A DNA stretch of 64,000 nucleotides from Symbiodinium natans. Taxonomy: Eukaryota > Sar > Dinophyceae > Suessiales > Symbiodiniaceae. A program made the translations under genes and the position numbers. The stretch covers positions 441,632 through 505,631 of the forward strand of contig CAJNDS010002114.1 in assembly GCA_905221605.1 (NCBI GenBank), given 5' to 3'. This document shows, piece by piece, positions 29,566-43,600 of this stretch (positions are counted from its first letter, which is position 1; the number at the start of each line of letters is the position of its first letter). Below the pieces are notes generated by a model that worked only from the letters and a program-made list of their open reading frames with translations, ran no database searches and was not told the origin of the DNA.

Positions 29566-32500
29566 GCTGGCAATGCTTGATGGCTTGGCAAGTTGGGCAT
29601 CCTGCACACACATTTGCTTGTCAGAATCCCGAAGCCAACAGTCCACTGCGTCCATTGCGAATCCACAAGAACCCACAGAAACTTAAAGACTCCAAGCCTC
29701 ACCAACATCGTCCCCAGATGTCCCCAGAAAAAACCAGAAAAGAATAATGACGAAGGCCCTTTTTCTAGCGCAACAGGCCCTGCGCCGCTTCGCCAACGGC
29801 GAGCCCTTCGAGCCTTTGAGTTGCTTGGCATCCCTTGGCTTGACGGATTCTTGAGTTGTTGGGCTTGACAAGAACGAGTTTGGCACTGAATCTCAAACTG
29901 GGGAGTCCTCGTTCATCCCAGTTCCAACAGGCCGGGAGTTTTTTTTTTGAGATTAGGCTTTTGGGGATGGCCGTTAAGGTTGTTTCATGGCGCGGGATTC
30001 GCGGATGGTTGAGGGCTGGCCTTTGCGGTTCGAAGTTTCGGGTTTAGGCTTCAGTCACTTTAAGTCGCCTCAAGTCACGTCACTCCCAGGGCTTGATGGA
30101 GCTTGATGTGTCAGTCAGCAAAGGCAGAGTCGCTTAGTCTTAGCTTTAGCTTCAAGAGCTACAGTAGATCCTTTGACCCCTCAATCAGTCAGGGGCCCAG
30201 CCTCAAGAGCCTAGATCTTTTGACCTCTCAAGGGCCTAAACCTTACAGTGTGAGGGTTGGAATTACTCTATGTGAAGGCGTCTAATGAAGGCTGGCTGTG
30301 CGAGGCAGCTGTAGAGCTGCAGGGGCTTGAAGTCGTTCCCTTGACCGCGAAGTCTGTTTGCAAAATGAACCTTGTATACATAGCTACTGTGCATGCATCA
30401 GCTGGCAAGTGGATTGCATGGATACCACATACTTCGGAGTACTAAGGTTTGGCCCTGGCCTACGCTGAGCTCGCCGAAACGGACGTGGCAGCACAGGCCT
30501 GAACCGAGCAAGGGACGCGCCGGATAAATCATTAGTAGCCTCAAGGCCACAAATGCATGAACTATTTAGATGCTGAGAATCTAAATTGCCAGACAAAGAC
30601 ATCAAGTATGACGCGGAGAATGATAGAGAACAAACCGTGTTCAAGTATGACGTTGGTGACGAAGTCTACATTCTGGCCGTGGATTTAGAAGACCCGAAGA
30701 ATTGCACGACAAACCTACTGATTAGTCGGCCCCAAACAGTGAGAGACCACCAAGGGACACAAAGAACGCTCTGGGTTTCACGGTCAACGAAAGAAAGATT
30801 TCTTTGATGCCACTGGAGCTCCGGCGTACTACGAGGCACCAACGCCCCGGATCGAACCCCGACGTCCAAAGGCAACGACAGTTTCGCATTTTGCGAACCC
30901 AGACGTCCAAAAGCAACAGCCGTTTCGCATATCACGAAACCAGAGTTCCAAAAGCGACGACAGTTATGAGGATGGCGACGTCGATGCGCACAGCGGCCTA
31001 GGCGGGAGTGCGGGATGCCAACATCGCGAATTGCAGATCCACTGAGTCTGGCTGCACGCAGCGAACAACACTGAGTCTGCCTGCAGGCAGCGCACCCCTC
31101 CAATGGCCCCAAATGCAGGATTCTATGCACCTGCCACGTCGGGATTTGCTCACGGGGGCCAAAGTGTGCGATTCAGCAACCCACGAAGCCAAAAGCAAGG
31201 AATTTGTGATGTTCCGAGGCACAAGCAACTCGGGGTCGGCAATCTAACGCCGTTTTACTACTCTGGATGTCAGAACCCCTTGTGTGTGTTGGCACACAGT
31301 CTGGGGAATTCTCCATTAGCACCTCACTTGATGCATGCAACAGCGGAGATGTACAGTAACACTCAGACTCAGAATTAAATATACAAGATACGGCTTAGTG
31401 GGTCTCTGTTTTTAGAGCTTGGTTTATGATTTACGGAGTGGTGGTGTGTAGGTCTTTGACCTATCTTCAAAGGGTGTTTTCGACAGGCGGTTTTTGAACT
31501 GCCGAGGGGCTATATGAATTGCCGCTGAGTGGTTTCAAGGGTTAGCGGGCTTTTTTTGATTTTGTGGGGTTCGGTTTCAGGGCTGGTATTTCGATTTACC
31601 GAGTTCTGATTCCTGAACCAACACAGGGCAACAAAACGCATTTCGAAGATTATTCCCCGTAATATAATGTGGAAAACATAATTTTGAACTGCTACTAGGC
31701 AAGGCTCAAAATATGAAAAGTCCTGAGCTCTAGAAAACTGTGGACCTGACGGAGAACAGAGACTCTGAAACCAAGGCGTGAAGATACAGAGATAAACGCC
31801 GAGAAGAACCTAGAGAGGTAGTTTTCAAGATAATAGCAACGCTGTATTGACGAGGAAGAAGGAATGTAGAGAACAGTATATAGGACACAGTGATAAACGT
31901 TTTAAGAAAAAACAAGATTCATACCGAGAAAGCAACAAAGAAACAATAGCCAATTCTGGTCGCATTATATGAGAACAATGCCCACCGACAGCTTTATTGA
32001 CAGCTCTAAACGACACCGATGAATTTTCAACCCCAAGCCCTCAAATCCTGGTCCTGCCTCTTGAGCGGCAGGCGTTGGCTCTTTGTGCACTCTGGCTCCG
32101 CGAGGTTGACTGCGTTGCTAAACGCAAGAGGTTTCGAGGTTCAGGCTTCAGGGCTTGGGGTCTGTAGTACTCCTCATGCACACAACGCCCTCGTTGTTAT
32201 GAAATTGTTTGACTGAGCCGGATTTGAGGCAGCTCAGCAAGTTGTTTCAGGGATTTTGAGGTTCAGGGCTCAGGCGCCTTTTCAGTTGTTTCCTTGTCCA
32301 GATGCGAAGGCATGGAAGCAGCTTCGATCCTTGCAACACGAGACCCATGCACGCCCCCTGTCAATCGCCAACGCAGAAACCCTGGACGGCAGCTGCCCCA
32401 GGGTCTTTACATCTCAGAGCAGATTGCAGATCCCGATGCAACTTACACCGTAGTCCCCAAAAGATTAATCCTCTAGTTGGGTGTGAATCAGGGTTATGTT

Positions 32501-33280
32501 ACGTTTGGCATGCTGACGTAGCCAGGATGCTGTGTAAGTCTGATTGCATGACTTGTGCAATTTTGTACATGAGTCAGATTTAGACACTTCCATCTTCCGC
32601 CGCCATAGGTCTCTCGGGTTTTGTGGAACCTCACCGATTTGCTCCACCTGCGGTTGCGGAAGGATTTGCGATGTCTTGAACATTTTGCCACTACTCTCGG
32701 ACAGATGCTCGGGCACACCGAGGGGTGAGTCTCTTTGGAACCCCCAATAAACGCCCAACCATTGCCCAACGCAGGCGGCCGTCCACGGCTCAAGGGAAGC
32801 CCAGGTGGCCTTGCCGCTCGTGGCCGCTTGGGTTTGAAAGTAGGGGCTGTTCTCGTATGCAAGACACCCAAGGCCGTTCCCGCGGAGTCTCCCCGGAGTG
32901 CCGCAACCAATCCCGAAACTTCGAGCTCTTACCTGAGGTCCAAAGTGCCCACCGGCTTGCCGTGCCGGGAATCTTACAAGCTCTACACGGGGTGTAACGG
33001 GGTTTGGGCTATTTGGGTGATGCAGGGAATCGCGGCGTTCTATGGCCTAAAGTCAAGGAATGTTGATGAATGTTGCTTATTGGTTGGCGGGCAGCCGACT
33101 GTCGCCCATTTGCATCCCTTGAAAACGGCTCTTCAACGGGCCTTTGTCGGAAGTTTAACCGCAGCTCCGGGCATCGGATTTGGGCATCGGATTTAGGTTT
33201 CAATGGATCCCTTGCTAGTATTTGGCTTGCCTAGCAATCGTAGCTGTCCTCTGAAAGCCAGCTGGATGCCATGGCAAATC
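29566..33280. other. No firm gene; decayed protein-like stretch near 30.59-30.99 kb
   Basis: At 30586-30780 one frame reads protein-like text ('TVFKYDVGDEVYILAVDLED'). It seems to continue after a frameshift as 'KKDFFDATGAPAYYEAPTPR' up to about 30990. The family is unknown. At about 31620-32010 the composition turns more A+T-rich without a gene. The rest holds only short chance frames. Confidence 0.35.
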
Positions 33281-34199
33281 ACTTCGAGTCTTATGACATA
33301 AGGGGGAATGGGCGAATGCTTCTGGTAGCTGTGCTGTGTTCATGGCTTAGGTACTTGGAATGCAGGAGTTTAAGATTTAGCGGTTCAGGGTCTGTTGCTC
33401 CTCATGCTTCTCTGCATCTTCTCGTAAAAGTGAAGAGCTCAGCCACCCGCTGCATCAAAGGCTCGCAGTGAAGAGGTTGCAGGTTTTGCGTAGGATAGAA
33501 CAAGAGCGCATGCGATTGTTGTGCGAGTGCGGCACGGTATTAGAGTAGCGTGGGAACTAGAGTCACCGAAGCCAGTAGTGAGGGGGAATGCTTTGTGGCC
33601 AGGTCTCATGCTTGATGTTCTAATCTAATAAAACATCAAGCTGTGTCAGGTCTAGCCTGCCACCAGCGTCACAGCTGCCGCTGAGCTGCAGCGCCAAGCT
33701 AGAGGGGGAAGAGTCTAGCCCCGGCCGCCTAACCCTAGCAAGGCCCAAAAAACCCAGCAAAACCCTAGACGGACATCAGCAATTCATCATCGCCTCTGTT
33801 GATGTCGTATCAGCTCTACGTTGCAAGCAACATGCGGTGATTTGATCTCTTGAAAGTTGGATCAGGGTGCCATGCAGGGTGCCATGCAGGCTTGTCGGGT
33901 TCAGGATATCGGGACCTCACTTTGAGCCAAAACTCTGACCTTTTACACGTTGAATTCTAGGCCCAACAAACCATGGAACAACATAATTTGGCCTTCAAGT
34001 CCTAGGAAGTTAGCTGGGATGTGCAGTTTGTAAGTGGGAAGCTTGCGCTTACTCCCGCTGCAAAGAACATGATGCAGCTTAAGGCTGGAATCGCAGGATG
34101 GTGGTAAAATGTGCAGTCCCAGTCCTCCAAACTAAAGCTTTTTGTTGGCTGGTTTTTTCGCAGGCGGATGGACTGACTCAGATGCAGATGTGGGCGGTT

Positions 34200-34238
34200 T
34201 AGAGCTGCATAGAGCTGCATAGAGCTGCATAGAGCTGT
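34200..34238 (+). repeat. AGAGCTGCAT short tandem repeat
   Basis: Three exact and one changed copy of a 10-bp unit. Confidence 0.9.
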
Positions 34239-36723
34239 AGGGTATTCTGTGCCTGGTTCACACTTCATCTCTAAGCCTCAGACGTGCGTTCTAAGAGCTC
34301 AGGATTGTACTGAGGAGCTGCTCGCAGGACCCGCGCTCAGAGAGGACTTTCGCTTCCGAGCAGACCATTTGGAGTCCATTTGTTTTCAATTGCTCGACAA
34401 GAAGCCCTCAACTCCCTGAGAACCAAGGCCTCAAGTCGAAAGCAGCACAGTAAGCCGAATTGTTGCAGAGGGCAATGTGAGAAAACAACTCGAAGCCTGT
34501 AGGGCCTCTGCAAGCCCAATGACCTGAAGACTTGAAGAGCATCTCGACGGAGCCCAATGTATTCCGAAATGTCCCCTGATTCAACAACCCCAGCCTTGGC
34601 AACCGAATCAGGCGCTGGCCTCAGGCACAGAGAGGGCCTTCGCTGCCCCTGCAAGGGCCGTTGCAGAGCGCTTGGAGGCGGATCTGTGGTGGGGGGGGGG
34701 CGCTCGATTTTTTCCATCGTTTTCTTAGCTTTCTCCGATGTTTTTGGCCGCCTGGTGTCCTGGCCCTTTTTGGGTCCGGTGGTCCGTTTTCCTCTGAACC
34801 TGGGAGCCGCGCAAGCTGGCCTCCGAGAATATTAGGCCATCCTTCAAAACCCACAACTTTGAACGATGCAAAAAACATCATGCGAGCATTGTGTTTGCAA
34901 ATGTGGGGGCTCCCGCCCCTCCCCCGGCGCACGCGAGCCTTGCAAACTTGCTGCTTACAAAAACCGTGCCATCAATTGACATTCCTTCAAAACCCATGTG
35001 ACCTCTTTTTGTCACAGATGTCCGCCTTGCTTGACGCTTGTTGAATCCGAAATGTGCTGGCTCTTAGGGCCCTTGCCGCCAAGTAGACGGCGAGACGAGT
35101 ACCACAGGCGGCTATGGGTATGCCTGCTCGACATCGACACGTCTTTCGTTTGTTTTCTCGCTTCAGAGATTGTTTTCTTCGCGTCGTTGGCACTTGAGTT
35201 GATTCGATCAGGGGCGGTTCCTCGAACAAGGTCCTAACGTGGGATGGTTAACCTGAAAGTTTCCATCGCTTCACTCCGAAAATCAAATGCTACTTGGCCC
35301 AGGGCTGCAATTTTCCAATGCCACTATATGCAACCTCTAGCCACGTCCAAATATTGCAGTTTGCGGTTTGACATTCAAAACACATTTCACTCTACGACGT
35401 CAGACTGAAAGTCCTCAACATCCACAGCCCGAAGCCCCAATGCTAGAGTAGCAAAGCCCGCAGGAATGCCTCCCCTGCCCTCACATCAGCAGCCCCCCCC
35501 CGCAACACAAAGCCGCCAAAAAAACAAAATCAGCTTCCACTCTTTAGAACTTTAGGGTTTGCACGATATGAAAGGCAAAGCTTCGGAGTTCCGAGGCCTT
35601 GGAGCGGCAGCTCCCTTTCACATCGCCACCGGTGCCGTTGCTTGTGGCGTTCGGCCGGCTGGAGTCTATCGCCGCGCCTCTGATGCAAAAGCAGCCCAAA
35701 AGACTGACAAAGCTGCACGTGGTTCTTGAGCCATCGATGTGTTTCCAGCTTTGCAAGGCTGAACACGTATGTTATGGTGCGTTTTGGACCTGTTGGAGCT
35801 CTTGGCCCACAGACCCAAGCTCCCCTAAAGCGGCGCTACGGGAGATCTACTTTCTGTTTTTGAGGGGCCTGCCGATCTTTACATTTGGGGACGGGGGGAT
35901 TCATGTCCTTGACATCCCCAGCCAAGCACGAGGAACGGCTTCACCTGGCCTATGCCCGCCTCCTCCAGACGGTGGGTCAGGAGGCCGCAGTGCAGCATGG
36001 CAGAACCGTCCCTGAACTATATGGACGTTTCTTGGGCATCTAGTGAGTTTGGCCATGACTTGGAATAGTGTTTGAGGATGCTTAAAAAGCTTGTGGTTTC
36101 TTTCAAGTGAAATGGTATCGTGATGTAGGATATGTAGGCTTCCAGGTTCGGGTCAGCGGCCCCTCGGCACCGTTCAGCCACCGCTTGAGCCCCAAAGTCT
36201 TGCCCAACGCCCGACTCTCCGAACATCTCCGAACATCTCCGAACCAACCCAAACAGCCTTCCCAAAAGCGGCCAGGAGCTTCCCATGGATCCACAAGCAG
36301 TGGACACAGCCCAGCTGGGCCTCTTTGCTGCTCGCCCATTAAAGTATCAAGTCAGGTCGATGTGCTTTTTGTTTTTGGGGGTTCGAAGTTGCTGGTTTGC
36401 AGCCAGGTGTTGGAGGGTTTGGAAGGCCTTGTTAGTTTTGCTGTTGGGAGGCGGAAGGTTTGCAAGTGATTCTGTACAAAGGTCCTCAGTGATTTCAACG
36501 ATCCGAGCCTCCGTGGGTTGCAATGACCACCTGATCACATGCTGCTTAAAGTTTATGGGGTCGAGGGTTGAGCGTATAGTGCAAGCCCAATGAAAAGCGG
36601 TCTAAAGTACCCCCTTCTCCCATCGCAACATCATACCTCCTCTGTGCTTGTTGTGCCTTGGATTGGGTAAGGAGCCATAGCTAACCGTTGTCACACGGAT
36701 GCCGCTGCCGATAGATCAGGAAG

Positions 36724-36745
36724 CTTCTGCCGCTAACGGCAGAAG
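36724..36745. other. Perfect 9-bp stem with 4-base loop
   Basis: CTTCTGCCG-CTAA-CGGCAGAAG. No gene adjoins it and no T run follows, so there is no reason to call it a terminator. Confidence 0.6.
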
Positions 36746-37119
36746 AGAGGAGGCGAGCTTCATGAACGGCGGGTGCAGTTCACCGTCGGGATTTGGACTG
36801 GCAGCGTTCAACAAAAAACCGTGCTCCAACTAGAACCTGGGTGAAGATTGTTGAGCTCTTGTCGGAACATGGATTTTCTTGACACAGGAGGCACATGAAC
36901 TTCATGAAATATGAAGCCACACTTCCTTACAATGTGTGGCCACATCGAACACAATGGGCAGGCTGCTGCGCTCCATCCCTTTGCCGCCAGCGCAGCAGCG
37001 CAAGAGCTGGGCCAGGCCCGCCTTGCTACTTTAAACTTTAAGCTCTGTCATTGCATTTGCGCGACAATGCTCCTAAGTATGACTCGATGCCCAGCACACC
37101 TCCCGCCCAAACCCGCCTA

Positions 37120-37405
37120 TACCCCGCCCCCCCCCCCCGGTCCGACAACAGTCCGCCCACGGCCCGGCCATGGCCTGGCCGCGGCCCGGCCACGGCCCGG
37201 CCACGGCCCGGCCACGGAGCCGCCCGCACCCTGCGCAGCCGATGCACCGGGCACATGCACCTCGCACACCTCGCAGACCTCGCACACCCGCACACCCCGC
37301 TCACCCCGCACATCCCGCACACCCCCGCATGGCCCACCCGCCTGCCCCGCACACCCTCCCTCGCTCACCCTGCACACCCCGCACGCCCGCCTCTACGGTT
37401 CTCGT
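37120..37405. repeat. GC-rich GGCCCGGCCAC array and CCCGCACAC-rich tract
   Basis: A C run at about 37126-37138 is followed by tandem GGCCCGGCCAC units (about 37160-37215), then irregular CGCACACC-type repeats to about 37400. Frames through it are proline-, alanine- and histidine-rich artefacts. Confidence 0.8.
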
Positions 37406-40400
37406 CGTGTTCTGCATGCCGCCGCCGCTTCCGCCTGGTCCTGGTCCTTTTCTTGCTTTTTTGTGCTGTCACGACGCAAGAGGGATAAGTCTCCGGCTCT
37501 TCGGGTTGAACACAATGCTGTCGTCTTGTCACACGCATATACACGCATCCCTTCAACAAATGACATTCTTTTGTCAAGCTTTTGAGAAGAAGTTAAGATG
37601 TTGCAACATTCAAGAGTGCTGGCCTCTCGGTGACAATCGTCCCTGTCTCTTATCCTTTGTGTAACCTAAAGCCCTTAACCCTAAAGTCTGGTTAGCCCCC
37701 AACTTGAATCATTGTCCCGGGAGTTTTCAACTTAAACCCTAAGCCCTCGGCCCTTTGTCCCCAACCCTGCGCACTTCTTCAAGAGGTGGAAGCGTTGCAA
37801 GTAGTCAGTGGTTTGTATCAACCCTCCTATGCAGCTTGCTTTTCAGTGGCCGAGGGTGCCGTGCGAAGCCTGCGCCCGGACGGCGTGCCTTTGTCCAGGA
37901 CCCTGCCCTTGGGATTCACACCATGGTTTGTGAATTCTGTAGGGTATTGTGGCTCCGGCACGCACCGATCAACAGCGCTTTCAAACGCTGATGCTCTGAA
38001 GCTCTGTGCTCTAATTGTTGCATAGTCGGGTTGTGGTGTTACTGGCGCTGCCGGCCCTGGAATCTGGGCTGGCCGTGCAGGCAAGGCTCATGTAATTCCT
38101 TCTGAATCCGTGGCGGTCCTACCCAGAACCATCATAAGGTTGGACAGTACTTGGGCTGCGACCCCAAGGCCGAAGGCCCGACAGATCTGCTGGCATCGTG
38201 GCCCAAAGCCGCAAATGCGCCAGGCTTGTTTGTCCACAAAACAGGATGCTACCACCAACAGCGCCAAGCCTGAACGAAACCTCTGGGGCTTCAAGACAGA
38301 GCCCAAGCCTTCAAAAGCAAACGCCCCGATGCGGGCCCAAGTTAGTGAGCCATTTGATGATGCCCGCCAGCGATTCAAGAGCTCCCACTGCCAAAGCTTA
38401 GAAATCCGAAGCAAGCCCCAGCCCAGGAGCCCGTACAGCCGGCAGGCCCGTCGACCGGAGGTTAATTCTATAGTTTCATCCTGTACGGATCTTTGTGTTC
38501 CAGGGATTCAGGGCTTGAAGTTGCACGTAATTGGATTGTTTGGTGTGTCTGCCAGCAGATGACAAGTGAGTCAGTTGTCTACCCCCAAAACCCCCTAAGC
38601 AACCACGGCAAACCAATCCGAGACACGGCACACAAGGAATTGCTGGTACAAGCCCTATGGACGGTGTGCCACCGGATGCTTTCTTAGCTAACACTGACCA
38701 ACAACCGAGTCGGCAGGCCGCGCGAAACCACAGCCCCACTCTTAACCAGCCCAAGACTCCAAAATCCTTGAGAAGCTGCACCCATTCACCGTCCCAAAGT
38801 CCTGAACCAATTATAGGTGCTTCCGATACACCTTTCTACCAAGGTCAACATCCACAAGCCAATCAGCATGCAGTTGATAGAGCAATTAGAAGGTCTGACC
38901 CCCCCCCTCCCACCCCCCCTAGAAGTCTTATGGCCGCCAGGAGTCGGTAGCCGAGTTTCTCGGCGTACGTTTCCACAAGCGGAGTGGCCTCAAAGAGGCT
39001 GCTACTTATTTGCTCGATGTTTTGGTTCCCATTTGTTTTGCGTTGCTTGGTTTTGACTCGTTTGGTTTAACTGGTTTAGTGGTTCAAATGGTTATCGGAT
39101 GAATGGTTTTACGGTTTTATGGCCTCAACATGGCTTTCCTCATAGGAGGGCAAGGATTGGTTTCACCGCGTTTCTTGTGATTTGGAATGATAGCTTGGCA
39201 TTGTTTTCTTTCTCACCCTCTCTCCTTGCCCGCGGGCCGCGAACCTACCACCAGATGAGCCCTGGAGTGCGCGACTCCCGATAGTCCTCGCTTCAAATGT
39301 TCATTCCCAAGGAATTGAAACCATGGTTGCTGTATTTCATTGGTTGTTGCTGTCTTTCTAGAATACATTGAGTTATGATTTCTTGCCGTGCTTTTGCAAA
39401 GCTTGTGATAGTTATGGCAAGCAAAGCAATTTTCAGTGAAGTGAAGGTTTACGTCTCAGGCCGGTGGCGTGTTCATAAGCGCTTGACGTTCGCCACCAGC
39501 TTTTCTAGACTTGTGGATTCCTCATCCTCGGGCAGCTGAAGCCGACCGTGTGTGTAAGAGGATGAACGTCCGCCCACACAACGGAGCCTGCGAGGGTCGG
39601 ATTCTGGCATTGTCCACAATCCGTTTTCGCGTAGAACAAGCGGCCGTGTTGCCTCCAGAACAGCGGGCTTGCATTCGACAAACAGGGGGGGGGGGGGGGT
39701 CACTTCAAAACAGCGAAACTCGGGAGAAGAATCAGCAACCTATACCTTGAGAAACCGGAAGTTCCCCCTTGGAGCAAAAGGTTCCACCCTAGAAGGGCAT
39801 TCATTGTCTCGAAGTTTTTTACGACGGCAAAGAGAGTTTATCCCGTGGATCCCGCGGTTAGCTGCCACGAAAGCAGAGTGGCCGTTGCAAGTCAAAGAGT
39901 GGTCTTGCGAATGTAAAAGGGTTCTTTTGCAAGCCAGAGAATTCGTTGCATGACACATACAACAAGCCTGCAGCCAGTCTTATAGGTCTCCTTTTTGAAA
40001 GGTAGGCGCTGAAGGCTGAAATTATGTCATTTGTTCGGTGTAGCGCGAAAAAGGGGGGTCTACACTTCTGGGCTTAAACTGAAGCTCCAAGGCGCAACTC
40101 TACACAGCCCCTCAGCCCTTTTTAGAATCTTCAGTTCCAAAACAGCACGAAACAGCATGACAGGCGTCCAAGCCTGAACCAAGATGCATCTTTACTTACC
40201 TGCCCCCGAACATGTCTTTAACGTTCCCAACCCTGAAACCACGCGAAAGCACAACCCGCTAGTACCACAATCATACGGAAAGGTGCTCTTGCGCCGTCCG
40301 ACTGTGGAGGAGAGCGGTGGCCGCGCGTTTGCGTTCCAAGGCCTGGGTGAGGAATTGAGAGTGCTGAGAGCATTTTGGAGCTGAGGGGTTGAGGTTTCAA

Positions 40401-40586
40401 CTCTAAGGCTTGAGGTCGCACAGGTCGGATGTTTTCGGTCCTGCATTTGGGGCCTGGGGTTTGCGGTTTGACGCTGCAGGTTTGAGCATCTAGGTCAGAC
40501 TCTTGTGTTGTGATTGCAAGAATCATTGCAAGAATCATTTCAGTCTCCTACTCTGGCTCGTATCTGGCAATCCTGAGCTCAGGAAC
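37406..40586. other. No recognisable gene
   Basis: Short frames on both strands, a C-run near 38903-38925 and a G-run at 39686-39700. No domain seen. Confidence 0.45.
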
Positions 40587-40641
40587 CCAGAGCTTCCCCC
40601 AAGCTTCCCCCAAGCTTCCCCTAAGCTTCCCCCAAGCTTCA
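40587..40641 (+). repeat. AAGCTTCCCCC tandem repeat
   Basis: About five copies of an 11-bp unit, (C)CCCCAAGCTT, encoding a short serine-proline-alanine repeat if read. No gene context. Confidence 0.88.
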
Positions 40642-43600
40642 GGCTCCGCCATCACAGAGTCGGCTTTGCCCCCAAGCCTTGCAGCGGTGCTGCTGCATGC
40701 AGCTGCTCCCGTAGGTGGGCGTTGAATTGGCGTTCAGTCCCCAAGCAGAGTTCATCATGTTCATCCTTTCATGTCGATTTTTTAGATGGTTAGAAAGACA
40801 TCAATGACATCCATCTTCGCATGTGCTACGCGTCGCTGTCAGGGTGTGCAGGCGTCCACAGTTTAGAGGGATCTTGCACTCTGCGATGAGGACATGGGCT
40901 TGACACCGGTATGTCACAGCAACACCCCAGTAGACCGCCATCAACACATATCTTTGGCCGGAAAAGTCGCAACATACCCTTAAGCTCCAAGCCACAATCC
41001 CAAGCTTTACTGGCCGTGCTGCGCCGGACAGGGGCGACAACGCAAGTAACGGACACCTCAAAAGTTTCCGAAGGCGCCTCTTTGGAACCTCTTGGCGCAA
41101 CGTCACCCCTTCGGCGGCTTGCCGTCTCTGGAGCAATGCCCGGTGTGGGCCCCGAGACAGCGCGGCACCGTCCTCGACCTGCAATCTCTCCCAAGCTGCA
41201 TTGCCGGACAGGAAGCGAAGCATCTGACTTGCTCCGCGATGCCTTGCTGGAGCTTCAGCGGATCACTGCAGAGCCTTGGACAAGCGGTCAAGGGACATGT
41301 TAGGAAGGAGTGAGGGAAGGAAAGGGGTACAAGGAAAGCTAGGCCAGAAAAGAGTCGTACTGAGAAGGAAGATAAGAGCAATACTGAAGAGCAGCTTGAG
41401 GGGCTCAAAGAGAGCAAGGAAGGGTCCAGGAAGGACGCATCCAAAGTTTCAGACTCTTCCACTAGGCCCGCTGCTAATCACCGAAGCATAGAATTCGGTG
41501 AGGTTTCGCTGTTCGGCCCCAGGAACGTCAACTCCATTCATTTCCGCTAATTTCCCCCAAACAGTCTGAGGTTTGTTGTTGATGTTCATTTCGACCAAGT
41601 CACCAAGGACTCGGCGCTTTCGGATGGAACCCTCCAGCTGCGCTGTGCCACTGTCGAGTTCCAGGTGAACTCTCGGGTTAGAGCGGCGAAGGTTTAGACA
41701 TGTTTTGATGCTTCTAAACATCGGCGTTGTGTAGTGGTGGAAGGGCTCAGGCATGGGTAGTCGCAGCGCGGCCATGTATATTCACTGAAACGCCTTCCGT
41801 TGGCTGCTTTTCTTTTTTTCATGGCAGGCTCGCTTCAGTGACCATGGGCACACGCTCGAGGTGCGGCCAGGTCCCACAAATAAATCTCGATCCTGACAGT
41901 TCTCGGAGGCTGAGGATATGAGGGTTTTTGATTGTGACATTCCTTGGCATTTTGGGTGCAGGGGTTTGTCGCTCGAGGGCGAAGCTAGTCTTGAGTTCGA
42001 CGCGGCAGGCCGAATGTCCTAGGTCCTAAGCGCAGCTCATGAGATGTCTTCAGGTTTTCTTGGTTCAGGGTTGAGGCTGGATGCCTAAACGCAACAGCAC
42101 GGCGATGTAACGTCTCCCATTGGACAAGAACCATTATGTAGGCTTCCCCTTCTCTCCCCGACTTTGTACCGCTGCCATTGCTACTGTGCATGCGACGAAC
42201 GCTCACATGCGTCTGCGCCTCACTTGTTCTTGTGTGCCTAGCAGTTGCTTGTTGTCGAAGAAGCCCAGAGGCCCGGGCCATTGCGAAAGGGGATGTGACA
42301 TGTGGATCGCAGACAGCTTAGCTGCATGTGCAGCCAGCTGTGCTGGGAGCTTGCTTGCTTGCGTGCTTGATTGCGTACGGGCGTGCGGATGTGCGGGCAG
42401 TCGGGCGTGTTACAAAACGCCTTACATCCTCGTGACAGCCGCTTTGGGCCTCTGTGTCCCTGAACCCTCGCTCTGAGCCTTCTCCCCCGACCTTCCACGA
42501 CATTGCCGACATTGCCGGACGCTTGCCAGGCCTTGCTGTCTGAGCCGCATCTGGAGATTCACTCGGTGCCGGTGCGGCACGGGCGGGTTTTGGTATCCCA
42601 GAACAGCAGAGCCTACTGTAGTGGACTCATGTTGTGCAAGGTCTTTATGTGTGGGTGCGTTAACGGGTTAGCAGTGCCTCAGTTTCAGACACTGCAGTCT
42701 GTCGATATTTGTCCAAGGTCTTGAGTTTTTACAGATTATGTTTTTTGGGGTTGTTTTGCAAGTTTTACCGGCGATATTTGAGGTTCTGAAAAGCCTCATC
42801 TGCGATGCAAACGCATCCAGAACCCCCGCGTAGGCCCCGAGATCGTGTAGATCCCAGACTCATAGAGTAGTATGGTGCTCCAAGTTAAGACATGCTGACA
42901 TTCGGAATCACGGAGCTTGTCTCTTTTGAAGCTTTCCCCTTCAACTCGTACTCCAGGCACCACGCCCCAAATCTTCCGACACGCGCTGCAAGATCTTTGA
43001 AGCAGGCAGGCCTCGTGCAGAACCTCTCGGCCTTGCTTGCAGCAGAGGATGCTGTGGTGCAAGGCTCTAAAGTCATGTCTTCCAGGAGTCTTCAGAGTTC
43101 GGAGTGGCCTCTGCAGGGCTGCGAGGCTGAAGAAGAGCTTTGGAATCGACCAGTAGGGAGACACATCGTGCTCGTCATAAATACATTGACCTTTTCAAGC
43201 AGTGCACAGTGAGTCAGTGTCAGATGCAAAGCTAAGCTATGAATAGCATCAGATTGTCTAGCGATCCACTGATCGGAAGAAGCTGGCTTGCTGGGCGCTG
43301 TTGGAAGAGATGGTGGTTCGTTTCGCGGCTGTAGGAAGGTGGTACTTCGATTTAAGTGCGAGTTGAGGCTATGGCTTGGGTTCGGGTTTTGGGCATTTCG
43401 GGCTGAGGCTTGGGGAGTTTCACGGCATTTCAGACGTGGCTCCGCATTGCCCCGGACTCCTGGGCCTATTTCATTCTCGTCCGCGTTTTTGATACGGCTT
43501 TTTTTGATTCCCATCTTCAGACTCAGGAGCAAGGAGCTTTGAAGCATTTTGAAGCAGACTGAATATCTTAGCTTAAGTTGCTGGTGGTCAATTTTGCCGG

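Larger units (their letters stand above)
33281..37127. other. No recognisable gene
   Basis: Purine-rich GAGGGGGAATG near 33579 and AGAGGGGGAAGAG near 33702 could be polypurine tracts of an old LTR element, but no long terminal repeat could be paired. A short AGAGCTGCAT tandem repeat lies at 34200-34238. A perfect stem-loop lies at 36724-36745. No protein domain was recognised. Confidence 0.4.

Noticed and set aside
33570-33720. GAGGGGGAATG and AGAGGGGGAAGAG as polypurine tracts of an LTR retrotransposon
   Set aside because: No pair of long terminal repeats, primer-binding site or pol remnant could be found nearby.
33925-33938. Partial match to the dinoflagellate spliced-leader end (TTTTGGCTCAA) on the minus strand
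   Set aside because: Only about 11 of the 22 leader bases match and the CCGTAGCCA part is absent; chance in 64 kb is likely.
36911-37664. Proline- and alanine-rich frames of up to 224 codons
   Set aside because: Generated by the GGCCCGGCCAC and CGCACACC repeats; no domain outside the repeat.
41449-41775. Protein-like minus-strand frame ('LELDSGTAQLEGSIRKRRVL')
   Set aside because: The plus strand of the same DNA reads equally protein-like text, no domain or splice site supports either, and no neighbouring exon was found.
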